A stretch of 64,000 nt of DNA from Planococcus sp. MER TA 32b (GCA_023715185.1 JAMCAN010000001.1:1302001-1366000), one strand, 5' to 3'. Positions 19,346-28,973 are shown, numbered from the stretch's first letter. The notes: generated by a model not told the origin, from the sequence alone. Numbers and translations: made by a program.

Positions 19346-20149
19346 ATGAAAGAATGGTATTTTGAATACGAAATCCAAGTGAACCGGCCTGGTTTGCTGG
19401 GGGATATATCTTCGCTGCTTGGGATGCTGCGCGTCAACATCGTCACGATCAACGGTGTCGACCAGGGACGCCGCGGTATGCTTCTGCGCGCGGAGCACGA
19501 TGTGCAGCTCGAACGTTTCGAACAAATCGTTTCCACGATCGAAACGATCGCTGTGACCAAATTCCGTGAACCGAAATTACGCGATATCCTGGCGGTTCGC
19601 CACGGACGATATATTCAAAGGGATGCGGATGACAGGAATACATTCCGGTTTGTCAGAGATGAATTGGGCTTGCTGGTCGATTTTATGGCCGAGATTTTTA
19701 AGCAGGAAGGCCATAAACTGGTGGGACTGCGCGGCATGCCAAGGGTCGGGAAGACGGAATCCATTGTCGCGGCCAGCGTCAGTGCCAATAAGAAATGGAT
19801 CTTCCTGTCCTCGACCATGATCAAGCAGACTGTCAGGAACCAGCTGATGGGCGACGAATTCAATGAGAATAATATTTTCATACTGGATGGCATCGTCACA
19901 AGACGCGCGCACGATGAACGGCATATGCAGCTTGTCCGGGAAATGATGCGCATGCCTACCATTAAAGTGGTGGAGCATCCGGATATGTTCATCCAGCAAT
20001 CCGAATACAGCATCGAAGACTTCGATTATATAATCGAATTGCGCCATCATCCCGATGAGGAAATCACTTATGAAGTGATGGAGAAAAATAATTTTGTGAA
20101 TGACAAGAGCCAAGTGGATGATATGTTTGGCGGAGGATTTAATTTTTAG
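19346..20149 (+). CDS. YmfK-family protein (DUF3388), ACT-like plus P-loop-like region
   Basis: The 267-residue protein is recognised as the YmfK family by position and sequence. Residues 1 to about 75 look like an ACT-type regulatory domain (YEIQVNRPGLLGDISSLLGMLRVNIVTINGVDQGRRGMLL). The rest contains a nucleotide-binding-like loop GMPRVGKTES near residues 130-139 and an IIELRHHPDEEITYEVM end. No enzymatic function is known to me. Its conservation between ymfI and the RodZ-like ymfM is a long-standing Bacillales pattern. The ATG start is preceded by a modest GAAAGG. Confidence 0.8.
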   Translation: MKEWYFEYEIQVNRPGLLGDISSLLGMLRVNIVTINGVDQGRRGMLLRAEHDVQLERFEQIVSTIETIAVTKFREPKLRDILAVRHGRYIQRDADDRNTFRFVRDELGLLVDFMAEIFKQEGHKLVGLRGMPRVGKTESIVAASVSANKKWIFLSSTMIKQTVRNQLMGDEFNENNIFILDGIVTRRAHDERHMQLVREMMRMPTIKVVEHPDMFIQQSEYSIEDFDYIIELRHHPDEEITYEVMEKNNFVNDKSQVDDMFGGGFNF

Positions 20150-20166
20150 GCAGGCAGGTGATCGAG

Positions 20167-21045
20167 TTGAATGAAATGGGTACTCGCCTGAAAGAAGCGA
20201 GAATCGCTAAAGGATACAGCCTGGAAGATTTGCAGGATGTAACCAAAATACAGAAGCGTTATCTGGCGGGAATAGAAGAAGGCAATTACAGTATGATGCC
20301 TGGCCAATTCTATGTTCGCGCTTTTATAAAACAATATGCCGATGCAGTCGGGCTGAACGCTGATGAACTGCTTGAACAGCATAAAGCTGAAATGCCGGAG
20401 ACAACGAAAGAGCAAGTCAGCAAACCGATGGCTGCGCCAGCCCGGTCACGCAGGCAGTCGATGTCGAAATCGTCTTCCGGCAGAATAAATGAGAAGATGC
20501 CGATGATCCTTGTCGCTTTATTCATCGTCTTGATTTTATTCGTGATGTGGTTCTTCTATAACATGCTGGCGCAGAACGATCCAACCGATGAACCAACAGA
20601 AAGTGACGACGGCGTGCAATATGAAGCCCCTTCTGAAAACTCCCCTCCAGCAACTGAGGAAGAAGAACCTGCAGAAGACGAAGCTGCAGAAGAACAGCCG
20701 GAAGAAGAAGAACCGGCTGAACCGGAAACTGAAATTTCAGTTGCCGGCACAGACGGCCAAACCACTAATTATCAGTGGACAGGGCCGGCAGAGCGGGAAC
20801 TTCTTATTGAAGTTTCAGGTCCGTCATGGGTTGCCGCCACGGATGAAAACGGCGAAGATCTGATGACAGCTGCTACGATGCAGTCCGGGCAAAGTGAGAC
20901 ACTTGATGTGTCAGGAACCTCACAAGTGCGGATCCGCCTGGGAGCGACGCCGAATGTGGTACTTACACTGAACGGTGAACCGATTGAGTATGAGCAGGAT
21001 CTGACAACACAGAACATCGTCATCGATTTTACAGACGCTGAATAG
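20167..21045 (+). CDS. RodZ-like helix-turn-helix membrane protein, YmfM-like
   Basis: The 292-residue protein has an N-terminal HTH_25 domain (MGTRLKEARIAKGYSLEDLQDVTKIQKRYLAGIEEGNYSMMPGQFYVRAFIKQYADAVGL). A basic linker and one transmembrane helix (MILVALFIVLILFVMWFFYNML, near residue 115) follow. Next come a Glu/Pro-rich extracytoplasmic spacer and a C-terminal beta domain like that of RodZ. RodZ links MreB filaments to the envelope, so a role in cell shape is expected. TTG 20167 is preferred over GTG 20158 because the GGTGATC stretch serves as ribosome-binding site. It precedes pgsA as in B. subtilis. Confidence 0.86.
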   Translation: MNEMGTRLKEARIAKGYSLEDLQDVTKIQKRYLAGIEEGNYSMMPGQFYVRAFIKQYADAVGLNADELLEQHKAEMPETTKEQVSKPMAAPARSRRQSMSKSSSGRINEKMPMILVALFIVLILFVMWFFYNMLAQNDPTDEPTESDDGVQYEAPSENSPPATEEEEPAEDEAAEEQPEEEEPAEPETEISVAGTDGQTTNYQWTGPAERELLIEVSGPSWVAATDENGEDLMTAATMQSGQSETLDVSGTSQVRIRLGATPNVVLTLNGEPIEYEQDLTTQNIVIDFTDAE

Positions 21046-21070
21046 CCATCTTTACAGATGGCTATTTTTA
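21041..21070 (+). terminator. Terminator overlapping the ymfM stop codon
   Basis: ATAGCCATC and GATGGCTAT form a perfect stem that includes the TAG stop; a short T run follows. pgsA starts only 26 nt later, so this may be an attenuator. Confidence 0.7.
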
Positions 21071-21095
21071 TTGAAAGCCAGGAAGGGGAAACATT

Positions 21096-21674
21096 ATGAA
21101 CATACCAAATAAAATAACAGTTTCACGCATTCTTTTAATACCGGTATTTATGATATTCATGCTGATTGATTTTGGTTGGGGAGAAATGACTCTTTTCGGA
21201 GCCACCTTGCCCATCAGCCATTTTATCGGCGGTTTGATTTTTATATTCGCGTCATTGACGGATTGGGTTGACGGCTATTATGCCCGGAAATACAATCTTG
21301 TAACGACATTCGGGAAATTCCTTGATCCGCTTGCCGACAAATTATTAGTTTCAGCAGCTTTGATCATTCTTGTGGAACTGGGGTTTGCACCATCGTGGAT
21401 CGTCATCATCATCATCAGCCGTGAATTTGCGGTGACTGGGCTGCGCCTGGTGTTAGCTGGTGAAGGCGAAGTGGTGGCAGCTGGTGGCCTTGGCAAAATC
21501 AAGACTACAGCTCAAATCTTGGCGATAGCCGCGTTGCTGCTGTATGACATGATTTTCACGCTGATCGGACTTCCATTTGGGATGATCATGCTTTACATTG
21601 CTCTGATCTTCACAGTATGGTCCGGCTGGGATTATTTCTACGCAAACCGCAAGGCATTGCTTGCTTCCAAATAA
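21096..21674 (+). CDS. pgsA: CDP-diacylglycerol-glycerol-3-phosphate 3-phosphatidyltransferase
   Basis: PgsA makes phosphatidylglycerol phosphate from CDP-diacylglycerol and glycerol-3-phosphate in the membrane. The 192-residue protein has about four to six hydrophobic segments. It carries the CDP-alcohol phosphotransferase signature in [27 protein letters not shown] (D-x2-D-G-x2-A-R-x8-G-x3-D-x3-D). It begins with the usual [18 protein letters not shown] and follows AGGAAGGGG. The order ymfM-pgsA-cinA-recA is that of B. subtilis. Confidence 0.96.
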   Translation: MNIPNKITVSRILLIPVFMIFMLIDFGWGEMTLFGATLPISHFIGGLIFIFASLTDWVDGYYARKYNLVTTFGKFLDPLADKLLVSAALIILVELGFAPSWIVIIIISREFAVTGLRLVLAGEGEVVAAGGLGKIKTTAQILAIAALLLYDMIFTLIGLPFGMIMLYIALIFTVWSGWDYFYANRKALLASK

Positions 21675-21707
21675 ATGTTTTCAAATAATTGAAAGGCGGG
21701 TGCTCTG

Positions 21708-22943
21708 ATGAACGCAGAAATCATTGCAGTCGGTTCAGAATTGCTGCTTGGACAAATAACGAATACAAATGCACGTTTTGTATCGGGGCATCTGGCTGAA
21801 ATCGGCATTAATGTTTATTATCATACGGTTGTCGGCGACAATCCGGAGCGGCTTGAACAGGCGATCAGAATTGCGGAAAGCCGGGCTGATCTCATCATTT
21901 TCTCCGGCGGTTTGGGTCCCACGAAGGACGATTTGACAAAAGAGACGATTGCGAGGCATCTCGGCACGACGCTTGAAATGGATAGCTTGGCTATGGAGTC
22001 GATTGAAGCCTTTTTTGAGCGGGCTAAACGGCCGATGACTGAAAATAACCGGAAACAGGCTCTTATTCTTAAAGGCAGCGATGTTCTGGTCAACGAAAAT
22101 GGAATGGCGCCCGGCATGCTGTATAAGCATGAAGGAAGAGTCTACATACTGTTGCCTGGACCTCCGCATGAAATAGAGCCGATGTTCCAGTTTGAAGCGA
22201 AGCCGAAGCTGATCCGGATGCTTAACAAGGAAAATGTCATCATTTCACATGTCCTGCGTTTCTACGGTATCGGGGAAGCGGAACTTGAAGACAGATTGGA
22301 TCATATACTTGTCAAACAGACAAATCCTACGATCGCTCCTCTTGCCTCCGCCAGCGAAGTGACTTTGCGCATTACAGCGAAAACGGATACAGCGGAAGAA
22401 GCATGGAAATTGATTGAGGAAACGAAAAGAGAGATCCTGGATGTTGTCGGCGAATATCTCTATGGTTACGATGATGACTCATTGACTTCCCGCGCAGTCG
22501 ATTTGCTGAAAGCCCAGAACATGACGATTTCAGCCGCAGAAAGCCTCACCGCCGGACTGTTCCAGTCAGAACTGGCTTCTGTGCCAGGCGCCAGCGCCGT
22601 TCTTGCGGGAGGTGTCATTGCTTATAATGAAGAAATCAAAATCAGCCAGCTTGATATCAGCGCGGAACTTCTGAAAACGCATGGAGTTGTCAGCGAACAA
22701 ACGGCGTTGGCAATGGCGGAAAATGTACGCAGGAAATTCGGCACTGATTTCGGCATCGGACTGACGGGAGTCGCCGGCCCTGATGCCCACGGCGGCCAGC
22801 CGGCTGGCACTGTGTGGATCGGCATCTCCTCGGAATCAGGCAGCGATGCCTACAGGCTGCAATTATCCGGCATGCGTAACACAAACCGGATCCGCACTGT
22901 AAAATTGGCTTTGCATTATTTAATACGAACACTATCACGCTAA
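21708..22943 (+). CDS. cinA: Competence-damage protein CinA, nicotinamide-nucleotide amidase family
   Basis: The 411-residue protein has two domains. The N-terminal MoCF/COG1058 domain (MNAEIIAVGSELLLGQITNTNARF ... IFSGGLGPTKDDLTKE) spans about residues 1-170. The C-terminal CinA/PncC domain (TISAAESLTAGLFQSELASVPGAS ... GVAGPDAHGGQPAGTVWIG) spans about 255-411. The C-terminal domain family deamidates nicotinamide mononucleotide. Its location directly before recA is a classic linkage with competence and recombination. AAAGGCGGGTGC precedes ATG. A strong terminator separates it from recA. Confidence 0.95.
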   Translation: MNAEIIAVGSELLLGQITNTNARFVSGHLAEIGINVYYHTVVGDNPERLEQAIRIAESRADLIIFSGGLGPTKDDLTKETIARHLGTTLEMDSLAMESIEAFFERAKRPMTENNRKQALILKGSDVLVNENGMAPGMLYKHEGRVYILLPGPPHEIEPMFQFEAKPKLIRMLNKENVIISHVLRFYGIGEAELEDRLDHILVKQTNPTIAPLASASEVTLRITAKTDTAEEAWKLIEETKREILDVVGEYLYGYDDDSLTSRAVDLLKAQNMTISAAESLTAGLFQSELASVPGASAVLAGGVIAYNEEIKISQLDISAELLKTHGVVSEQTALAMAENVRRKFGTDFGIGLTGVAGPDAHGGQPAGTVWIGISSESGSDAYRLQLSGMRNTNRIRTVKLALHYLIRTLSR

Positions 22944-22980
22944 AAAAACGCGCAAAATTTATTTTTGCGCGTTTTTCTTT
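22943..22980 (+). terminator. Terminator after cinA
   Basis: AAAACGCGCAAAA pairs with TTTTTGCGCGTTTT and a T run follows. Confidence 0.9.
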
Positions 22981-23039
22981 TTCAAAATTCGGATATGCTC
23001 AATATAGAGGTTTTAAAAATAAAATTTAATATGCGAACA

Positions 23040-23053
23040 CGAATAAACGTTCG
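23040..23053 (+). promoter_or_regulatory. LexA (SOS) box upstream of recA
   Basis: CGAAT-AAAC-GTTCG matches the Firmicute SOS box CGAAC-N4-GTTCG at 9 of 10 fixed positions and ends 8 bp before the recA -35 box. A further CGAAC at 23034-23038 creates a wider inverted repeat with the same right arm. Confidence 0.85.
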
Positions 23054-23061
23054 CTTTTTTC

Positions 23062-23090
23062 TTGTGTATTTCTCAATAACCTAGTATACT
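23062..23090 (+). promoter_or_regulatory. recA promoter
   Basis: TTGTGT at 23062-23067 and TATACT at 23085-23090, spacer 17 nt, just downstream of the LexA box. Confidence 0.75.
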
Positions 23091-23135
23091 AGAAACAGGT
23101 AGAAAAATTGGTTTTTATTAAGAGGAGGATTTCTT

Positions 23136-24197
23136 TTGAGCGATCGTAAAGCAGCGTTAGATGTTGCGTTAAAACAAATTGAAAAACAATTTGGTAAAGG
23201 TTCAGTTATGAAATTGGGTGAAAAGAGCGACCGGAATATTTCATCTGTTTCCAGTGGTTCACTGGCAGTTGACTCCGCACTTGGAATAGGCGGCTATCCG
23301 CGTGGCCGTGTCATCGAGATTTATGGGCCTGAAAGTTCAGGTAAAACGACTGTCTCACTTCATGCCATCGCGGAAGTACAGGCTACTGGAGGAACAGCGG
23401 CATTTATCGATGCTGAGCATGCGCTGGATCCTGTCTATGCGCAGAACCTTGGCGTGAACATCGATGAGTTGTTATTATCCCAGCCGGATACAGGTGAACA
23501 GGCTTTGGAAATTGCTGAAGCATTAGTTCGAAGCGGAGCGGTTGATATCGTCGTAGTCGACTCAGTAGCCGCGCTTGTTCCAAAAGCGGAAATTGAAGGG
23601 GAAATGGGCGATTCACACATGGGTCTCCAAGCCCGTCTGATGTCTCAGGCTCTCCGTAAATTATCCGGTATCATCAATAAATCGAATTCGATTGTCATCT
23701 TCATCAACCAGGTTCGTGAAAAAATCGGCGTCATGTTCGGTAACCCCGAAACAACAACTGGTGGACGCGCATTGAAATTCTATTCGTCCATCCGTATGGA
23801 AGTGCGCCGTGCCGAAGCTTTGAAATCCGGCAATGACATCATCGGTAACAGAACGAAGATCAAAATCGTCAAAAACAAAGTTGCGCCGCCATTCCGTACA
23901 GCTGAAGTTGATATCATGTACGGTAAAGGGATTTCACGTGAAGGTGAAATCGTTGATATTGGTGCAGAACTGGAAATCATCCAGAAGAGCGGTTCTTGGT
24001 ATTCCTATAAAGAAGAGCGCATTGGACAAGGCCGTGAAAACGCGAAGCAATTCCTGCGTGACCACGAAGACATCCGCAATGAGATCGCAGGAAGAATCCG
24101 TGAACAATATGGTATGGCAGCTGCATCCTATACAATTGCCGCTTCTAAAGAAGAGCCTGAAGAGTTCAACCTTTTGATCGATGAGGACGACGAATAA
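23136..24197 (+). CDS. recA: Recombinase RecA
   Basis: RecA is the strand-exchange ATPase and SOS co-protease. At 353 residues it has normal length. Walker [10 protein letters not shown] lies near residues 64-72. The MAW-like [10 protein letters not shown], Walker [13 protein letters not shown], and the L1/L2 DNA loops ([41 protein letters not shown]) are intact. The start is TTG 23136, 6 nt after AGAGGAGGA; this non-AUG start may tune expression. A SOS box and promoter directly upstream show LexA control. The B. subtilis neighbour pbpX is absent and rny follows after about 270 bp. Confidence 0.97.
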   Translation: MSDRKAALDVALKQIEKQFGKGSVMKLGEKSDRNISSVSSGSLAVDSALGIGGYPRGRVIEIYGPESSGKTTVSLHAIAEVQATGGTAAFIDAEHALDPVYAQNLGVNIDELLLSQPDTGEQALEIAEALVRSGAVDIVVVDSVAALVPKAEIEGEMGDSHMGLQARLMSQALRKLSGIINKSNSIVIFINQVREKIGVMFGNPETTTGGRALKFYSSIRMEVRRAEALKSGNDIIGNRTKIKIVKNKVAPPFRTAEVDIMYGKGISREGEIVDIGAELEIIQKSGSWYSYKEERIGQGRENAKQFLRDHEDIRNEIAGRIREQYGMAAASYTIAASKEEPEEFNLLIDEDDE

Positions 24198-24209
24198 GCC
24201 TGAATAGAC

Positions 24210-24249
24210 GAGCCGTTGGGCCAAAGCATAAGCTTTGTTCCAGCGGCTC
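24210..24249 (+). terminator. Probable recA terminator-like hairpin
   Basis: GAGCCGTTGG and CCAGCGGCTC pair with one G-T wobble, with an inner AAAGC-ATA-AGCTTT arm. The tail is only weakly T-rich, so termination efficiency is uncertain. Confidence 0.55.
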
Positions 24250-24261
24250 TTAATATTGGAG

Positions 24262-24318
24262 CAGCTTACAGCGCGGAACCGGCACCTTATTACGATGCCG
24301 TATCCATAGGAGAAGCTG
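24262..24318 (+). other. Structured noncoding segment between recA and rny
   Basis: Three nested arms pair in order: CAGCTT with AAGCTG (outer), GGA with TCC (middle), CGGCA with TGCCG (inner). Unpaired purine-rich joints ACAGCGC and ATAGGAG separate outer and middle arms. It is followed by TTTT. It may be a second recA terminator or an unrecognised RNA element. No riboswitch class known to me matches it. Confidence 0.45.
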
Positions 24319-24319
24319 T

Positions 24320-24352
24320 TTTAAAGGCTTGTCACCGGGTTGACACTTTAAA
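24320..24352 (+). promoter_or_regulatory. Inverted repeat over the rny -35 box
   Basis: TTTAAAG at 24320-24326 pairs with CTTTAAA at 24346-24352, and TGTCA at 24330-24334 with TGACA at 24341-24345. The right arm contains the -35 hexamer. It is a candidate operator; the binding protein is unknown. Confidence 0.4.
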
Positions 24353-24368
24353 GGTCCATCTATACAAT
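24340..24368 (+). promoter_or_regulatory. rny promoter
   Basis: A consensus -35, TTGACA (24340-24345), a 17-nt spacer and -10 TACAAT (24363-24368). This is one of the strongest promoters in the window. Confidence 0.8.
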
Positions 24369-24467
24369 TAAAAATGTATAATTTTATAATTTTTACAGTG
24401 TTGAGAAACACGAAAATTCAATTTATTTTTTGAAACATTAAAACGAATAGCAAGAGGAGGTGTCCGA

Positions 24468-26024
24468 ATGGAATACGTGATCATCTTCGCTTTGCTTGGT
24501 ATCCTCGTCGGTGTGTTTGTTGGTTATTTTGTAATGAAAAAATCAAATGAGTCCAAAATGGCAGGTGCGAGAAACTCTGCAGAGCAAGTTATAGAAGATG
24601 CGAAGAGAGAAGCAGAAGCACTGAAAAAAGAAGCCCTTTTGGAAGCAAAAGACGAAAATCACAAATTGCGTACTGAAACAGAATCTGAAATTCGGGAACG
24701 CCGATCAGAACTTCAAAAACAGGAGAATCGGCTGTTGCAGAGAGAAGAAAATTTAGATCGCAAGGATGATGCATTAAACAAAAGAGAAGCGGGACTTGAA
24801 CGGAAAGATGAAGCCCTCGCTGAAAAACAACAGCATATTGAACAGATGGAGAGCAGAGCTGAAGAATTGGTTCGACAGCAGCAATCCGAAATGGAACGGA
24901 TTTCTTCTTTGACGCGCGAAGAAGCCAAGTCAATCATCCTGCAGCAAGTTGAAAATGAACTTTCAACTGATATTGCAGTGATGGTGAAAGAGACGGAAGC
25001 CCGTGCCAAAGAGGAATCCGATAAGAAAGCGAAAAACATTTTATCATTGGCGATGCAGCGTTTCGCAGCAGACCATGTGGCAGAAACGACAGTATCTGTT
25101 GTCAACTTGCCGAACGATGAGATGAAAGGCCGTATTATTGGCCGTGAAGGCCGTAATATCCGGACGCTTGAAACATTGACAGGAATCGATTTGATCATCG
25201 ATGATACACCGGAAGCGGTGATTCTGTCAGGATTTGATCCAATCAGACGTGAAACAGCGAGATTGGCACTTGAAAAATTAGTGTCAGATGGCCGTATCCA
25301 CCCGGCGCGGATCGAAGAAATGGTTGAAAAGTCCAGACGCGAAGTAGATGAGCAAATCCGTGAAATTGGGGAACAAACCACATTTGACGTTGGGGTACAT
25401 AATCTGCATCCCGATTTGATCAAAATTCTTGGCCGTCTGCGTTATCGTACAAGTTACGGACAGAATGTACTCAAGCACTCAGTGGAAGTCGCATTCCTCT
25501 CCGGCTTGATGGCAGCGGAACTTGGCGAAGATGTCACCTTGGCACGGCGGGCGGGATTGCTTCATGATATCGGTAAAGCGATCGACCATGAAGTGGAAGG
25601 CAGCCATGTTGAAATCGGGGTTGAACTTGGAACCAAGTATAAAGAGCATCCGGTAGTTATCAACAGTATTGCTTCCCACCACGGCGACACCGAAGCGACA
25701 TCGATTATTTCAGTTATCGTTGCAGCAGCGGATGCCCTGTCAGCGGCACGTCCGGGAGCAAGAAGTGAGACATTGGAAAACTATATCCGCCGTCTGGAAA
25801 AACTTGAAGAGATTTCGGAATCCTACGAAGGCGTTGAGAAATCATTCGCCATCCAGGCAGGACGCGAAATCCGCATCATGGTCAGACCGGAACAGATTGA
25901 TGATATGACTGCACACCGTTTGGCTCGCGATATCCGCAAGCGGATTGAAGAAGAGCTTGATTATCCGGGACATATCAAAGTGACCGTAATCAGAGAAACC
26001 AGAGCAGTTGAATACGCAAAATAA
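24468..26024 (+). CDS. rny: Ribonuclease Y
   Basis: RNase Y is the membrane-bound endoribonuclease that starts bulk mRNA decay. The 518-residue protein has an N-terminal transmembrane helix ([20 protein letters not shown]), a long coiled coil rich in Glu, Lys and Arg to about residue 200, a KH domain ([25 protein letters not shown]) and an HD domain with [40 protein letters not shown] precedes ATG. The following ymdB and, further on, ricA belong to the same functional neighbourhood: RicA is part of the Y-complex that modulates RNase Y in B. subtilis. Confidence 0.97.
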   Translation: MEYVIIFALLGILVGVFVGYFVMKKSNESKMAGARNSAEQVIEDAKREAEALKKEALLEAKDENHKLRTETESEIRERRSELQKQENRLLQREENLDRKDDALNKREAGLERKDEALAEKQQHIEQMESRAEELVRQQQSEMERISSLTREEAKSIILQQVENELSTDIAVMVKETEARAKEESDKKAKNILSLAMQRFAADHVAETTVSVVNLPNDEMKGRIIGREGRNIRTLETLTGIDLIIDDTPEAVILSGFDPIRRETARLALEKLVSDGRIHPARIEEMVEKSRREVDEQIREIGEQTTFDVGVHNLHPDLIKILGRLRYRTSYGQNVLKHSVEVAFLSGLMAAELGEDVTLARRAGLLHDIGKAIDHEVEGSHVEIGVELGTKYKEHPVVINSIASHHGDTEATSIISVIVAAADALSAARPGARSETLENYIRRLEKLEEISESYEGVEKSFAIQAGREIRIMVRPEQIDDMTAHRLARDIRKRIEEELDYPGHIKVTVIRETRAVEYAK

Positions 26025-26030
26025 TAGGAT

Positions 26031-26069
26031 AAAGGCTTCGATGAATGTCTATTCAAAGAAGCCTTTTTC
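26031..26069 (+). terminator. Terminator between rny and ymdB
   Basis: AAAGGCTTC and GAAGCCTTT pair across an 18-nt loop and a T run follows. Confidence 0.75.
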
Positions 26070-26089
26070 TTATGGGAAAAGGTGAGAGC

Positions 26090-26887
26090 ATGAAAGTTTT
26101 ATTTATTGGAGATATTGTAGGTTCTATTGGGCGTGATGCATTGGAGTCGTATTTGCCGCGACTTAAAAAGAAATATAAGCCGGACGCAGTAATTGCGAAT
26201 GGCGAAAATGCTGCTGCAGGCAGAGGGATTACAAAAGCGATTTACCAGGATCTTCTTTTCATGGGCGTGGATATGGTGACTATGGGCAATCATACATGGG
26301 ACCAGAAAGAGATTTTTGATTTCATTGATGAAGTGGATTATTTGATTCGTCCGGCGAACTTTTCACCGGAAGCGCCTGGGCGCGGAATGGCAACTTTGAC
26401 GAAAAACGGCAAAACTTTGTCGGTCATCAACCTCCATGGCCGGGTCTTCCTGCCGCCGCACGATGACCCTTTCCAAAAAGCGGACGAGTTGCTGGCGGAA
26501 GCTAAAGCTGTGTCGCCGCTTGTCTTTGTGGATTTCCATGCAGAAGCAACGAGTGAAAAAATTGCGATGGGCTGGCATCTGGATGGCCGGGTATCGGTAG
26601 TGGTCGGCACACATACGCATGTCCAGACAGCGGATTCACGTATCCTGCCGGGGGGCACCGCCTATATTTCGGATGTCGGTATGACAGGACCTTATGACGA
26701 AGTGCTCGGAATGAGCAAAGATTCCGTGCTTTACCGCTTCAAGACCAATATGCCGACTCGTTTCGAAGTGCCGAAACGCGGGCGTTCCGTGGTCAGCGGC
26801 TTTTTCACTGAGATTGATGATGAAACAGGGAAAGCTATATCCTGCGAACGGATTTACATCAATGAAGACTACCCGTTCCGCGGATAA
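26090..26887 (+). CDS. ymdB: YmdB-family metallophosphoesterase
   Basis: This 265-residue member of the YmdB phosphodiesterase family acts on 2',3'-cyclic nucleotides and influences developmental decisions in B. subtilis. The metal-binding blocks are LFIGDIVGSIGRDAL, ANGENAAAGRGIT, TMGNHTWDQKEI, FHAEATSEKIAMGWHLDGRVSVVVGTHTHVQTAD and SDVGMTGPYDEVLG. A frame is open 45 nt further upstream, but ATG 26090 has GAAAAGGTGAG just before it and gives the expected MKVLFIGD start. It sits directly after rny as in B. subtilis; spoVS, which follows there, is missing. Confidence 0.93.
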   Translation: MKVLFIGDIVGSIGRDALESYLPRLKKKYKPDAVIANGENAAAGRGITKAIYQDLLFMGVDMVTMGNHTWDQKEIFDFIDEVDYLIRPANFSPEAPGRGMATLTKNGKTLSVINLHGRVFLPPHDDPFQKADELLAEAKAVSPLVFVDFHAEATSEKIAMGWHLDGRVSVVVGTHTHVQTADSRILPGGTAYISDVGMTGPYDEVLGMSKDSVLYRFKTNMPTRFEVPKRGRSVVSGFFTEIDDETGKAISCERIYINEDYPFRG

Positions 26888-26911
26888 ATTGCCAGTTGGT
26901 GACGATTCTCC

Positions 26912-26943
26912 GACAATTCCTGCAATCGGCTTGTAGGATTGTC
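26912..26943 (+). terminator. Probable ymdB terminator
   Basis: GACAATTCCT and AGGATTGTC pair with a one-base bulge. A short T-rich tail follows, and the right arm overlaps the miaB promoter region. Confidence 0.5.
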
Positions 26944-26960
26944 TTTGATTTCAGTATAAT
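26931..26960 (+). promoter_or_regulatory. miaB promoter
   Basis: TTGTAG (26931-26936), an 18-nt spacer and TATAAT (26955-26960). Confidence 0.6.
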
Positions 26961-26987
26961 AGCGGTATGATTGAAAGGGGTTTTTCC

Positions 26988-28535
26988 ATGAATGAAGACC
27001 AGCGTTTACTTTCAAACCAAGCAGCGGCTTCCGGTTCGGGAGGAAAAACTGATAAGGATTACAGCCAATACTTTCAAAGTGTCTACACCGCGCCTTCCAT
27101 GAAAGATGCTAAAAAGCGCGGAAAAGAACAGGTATCCTATGTCGATAATTTTGCGATCGATCCACGTTTTGAAAACATGGGCCTCGGCCGCAAATTCTAT
27201 ATCCGCACCTATGGCTGCCAGATGAATGAACATGATACCGAGGTGATTGCCGGTATCCTGATGGAACTTGGATACGAAATCACCGATTCTGTAAAGGATG
27301 CGAATGTTATTCTGCTGAACACATGCGCCATCCGGGAAAATGCTGAAAATAAGGTGTTCGGCGAACTTGGCCATTTCAAGCCTTTAAAACTCGAAAATCC
27401 TGATTTATTGATCGGTGTCTGCGGATGCATGTCACAGGAAGAATCCGTGGTGAATAAAATCCTGAAGACTTACGATCAGGTCGATATGATTTTCGGGACC
27501 CATAACATCCATCGTCTTCCGGAAATTCTGGACAATGCCTATAAATCCAAAGAAATTGTCGTGGATGTCTGGTCTAAAGAAGGGGACGTCATCGAGAATC
27601 TGCCGAAAGTGCGAAAAGGCAACATCAAAGCCTGGGTCAATATCATGTATGGCTGCGATAAGTTCTGCACTTACTGCATCGTGCCTTATACGCGCGGCAA
27701 AGAGCGCTCAAGGCGGCCGGAGGACATTATCCGGGAAGTGAGGCATCTTGCTGCGCAAGGATATAAGGAAGTCACATTGCTGGGGCAGAACGTCAATGCG
27801 TATGGCAAAGATTTCGAAGATCTCGAATACAGGCTGGGTGACCTGATGGACGAATTGCGCAAGATCGATATCCCGCGCATCCGTTTTACCACAAGCCATC
27901 CACGGGATTTTGACGATCACCTGATTGAAGTGCTGGCCCGAGGCGGAAACCTTGTCGACCATATCCATTTACCTGTACAATCAGGTTCGACGGGTATGCT
28001 GAAGATTATGGCCCGTAAGTATACGCGGGAGCAATATATCGAATTGGTCCGGAAAATACGGGCTGCAATTCCAACGGTTTCATTGACAACCGATATAATT
28101 GTCGGCTTTCCAAATGAAACCGATGAACAGTTCGAGGAAACGATGTCGTTGTTCCGGGAAATCGGCTACGAGATGGCGTTCACTTATATTTATTCTCCGC
28201 GGGAAGGAACTCCGGCTGCGAAAATGGAGGATAATATCCCGATGGAAGTGAAAAAAGAGCGTCTGCAGCGCCTCAACGAACTGGTCAAGGAACAGGCGCT
28301 GGCCGCAATGCAGTCTTATCAGGGGAAAGTGGTGGAAGTGCTGGTTGAAGGGGAAAGCAAGAAAAATCCCGACGTCCTATCCGGTTACACAGCCAAAAAC
28401 AAACTGGTCAATTTCACCGGGCCGAAGACGATCGTCGGCCAACTCGTCAAAGTGAAAATAACTGAAACTAAAACATGGTCGCTGAACGGAGAACTGATTG
28501 AAGTTGCCGCCGGCCAAGAAGTGGGTGTCCAATAG
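26988..28535 (+). CDS. miaB: tRNA-2-methylthio-N6-dimethylallyladenosine synthase MiaB
   Basis: MiaB adds the methylthio group to i6A37 of tRNAs. The 515-residue radical-SAM enzyme has an N-terminal UPF0004 domain with cysteines in [22 protein letters not shown] and [10 protein letters not shown]. The radical SAM motif CDKFCTYC and a C-terminal TRAM domain ([33 protein letters not shown]) follow. ATG 26988 is used because GAAAGGGG is 8-9 nt upstream. Its substrate is made by MiaA, also encoded in this window. ricA begins at the base after its stop codon. Confidence 0.96.
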   Translation: MNEDQRLLSNQAAASGSGGKTDKDYSQYFQSVYTAPSMKDAKKRGKEQVSYVDNFAIDPRFENMGLGRKFYIRTYGCQMNEHDTEVIAGILMELGYEITDSVKDANVILLNTCAIRENAENKVFGELGHFKPLKLENPDLLIGVCGCMSQEESVVNKILKTYDQVDMIFGTHNIHRLPEILDNAYKSKEIVVDVWSKEGDVIENLPKVRKGNIKAWVNIMYGCDKFCTYCIVPYTRGKERSRRPEDIIREVRHLAAQGYKEVTLLGQNVNAYGKDFEDLEYRLGDLMDELRKIDIPRIRFTTSHPRDFDDHLIEVLARGGNLVDHIHLPVQSGSTGMLKIMARKYTREQYIELVRKIRAAIPTVSLTTDIIVGFPNETDEQFEETMSLFREIGYEMAFTYIYSPREGTPAAKMEDNIPMEVKKERLQRLNELVKEQALAAMQSYQGKVVEVLVEGESKKNPDVLSGYTAKNKLVNFTGPKTIVGQLVKVKITETKTWSLNGELIEVAAGQEVGVQ

Positions 28536-28973
28536 ATGACTTATTCAAAAGATGAAATCGTAGCAAAAGCGCGTGAAGTGGCGGACATGATCGCCGAAAC
28601 AGAAGAAGTGGATTTCTTCAAGCGTGCGGAAGCACAAATCAATGAAAACCAGCAGATCCGTGAAAAAATCGCGAGTCTGAAAAGCCTTCAGAAACAAGCG
28701 GTCAATTTCCAGCATTATGGCAAAGAACGCGCGCTTGCATTGATTGAAGGCAAAATCAAAAAGATCGAAGAAGAAATCGACGCTGTTCCGATTGTCCAGG
28801 AATTCAAACAATCTCAGAGCGACGTCAATTCATTGCTTCAAATGGTATCGACTGCAATCGCCAATCAGGTGACGAATAATATTATCACTGACACAGAAGG
28901 AGATCTGCTGCGCGGTGAAACAGGATCAAAAGTGAAAGCCGACGCAAAAGGCGGCGGCAGCAGTTGTTCTTAA
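28536..28973 (+). CDS. ricA: RicA (YmcA) regulator of RNA processing and development
   Basis: The 145-residue YlbF/YmcA-family protein is mostly alpha-helical (EKIASLKSLQKQAVNFQHYGKERALALIEGKIKKIEEEID). In B. subtilis RicA joins RicF and RicT in the Y-complex, which binds Fe-S clusters and guides RNase Y. Here the C-terminal tail ends in GGGSSCS with a single cysteine, so cluster binding by this subunit alone would need partners. It starts immediately after miaB and must be co-translated with it. cotE, which separates ricA from mutS in B. subtilis, is absent. Confidence 0.92.
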   Translation: MTYSKDEIVAKAREVADMIAETEEVDFFKRAEAQINENQQIREKIASLKSLQKQAVNFQHYGKERALALIEGKIKKIEEEIDAVPIVQEFKQSQSDVNSLLQMVSTAIANQVTNNIITDTEGDLLRGETGSKVKADAKGGGSSCS

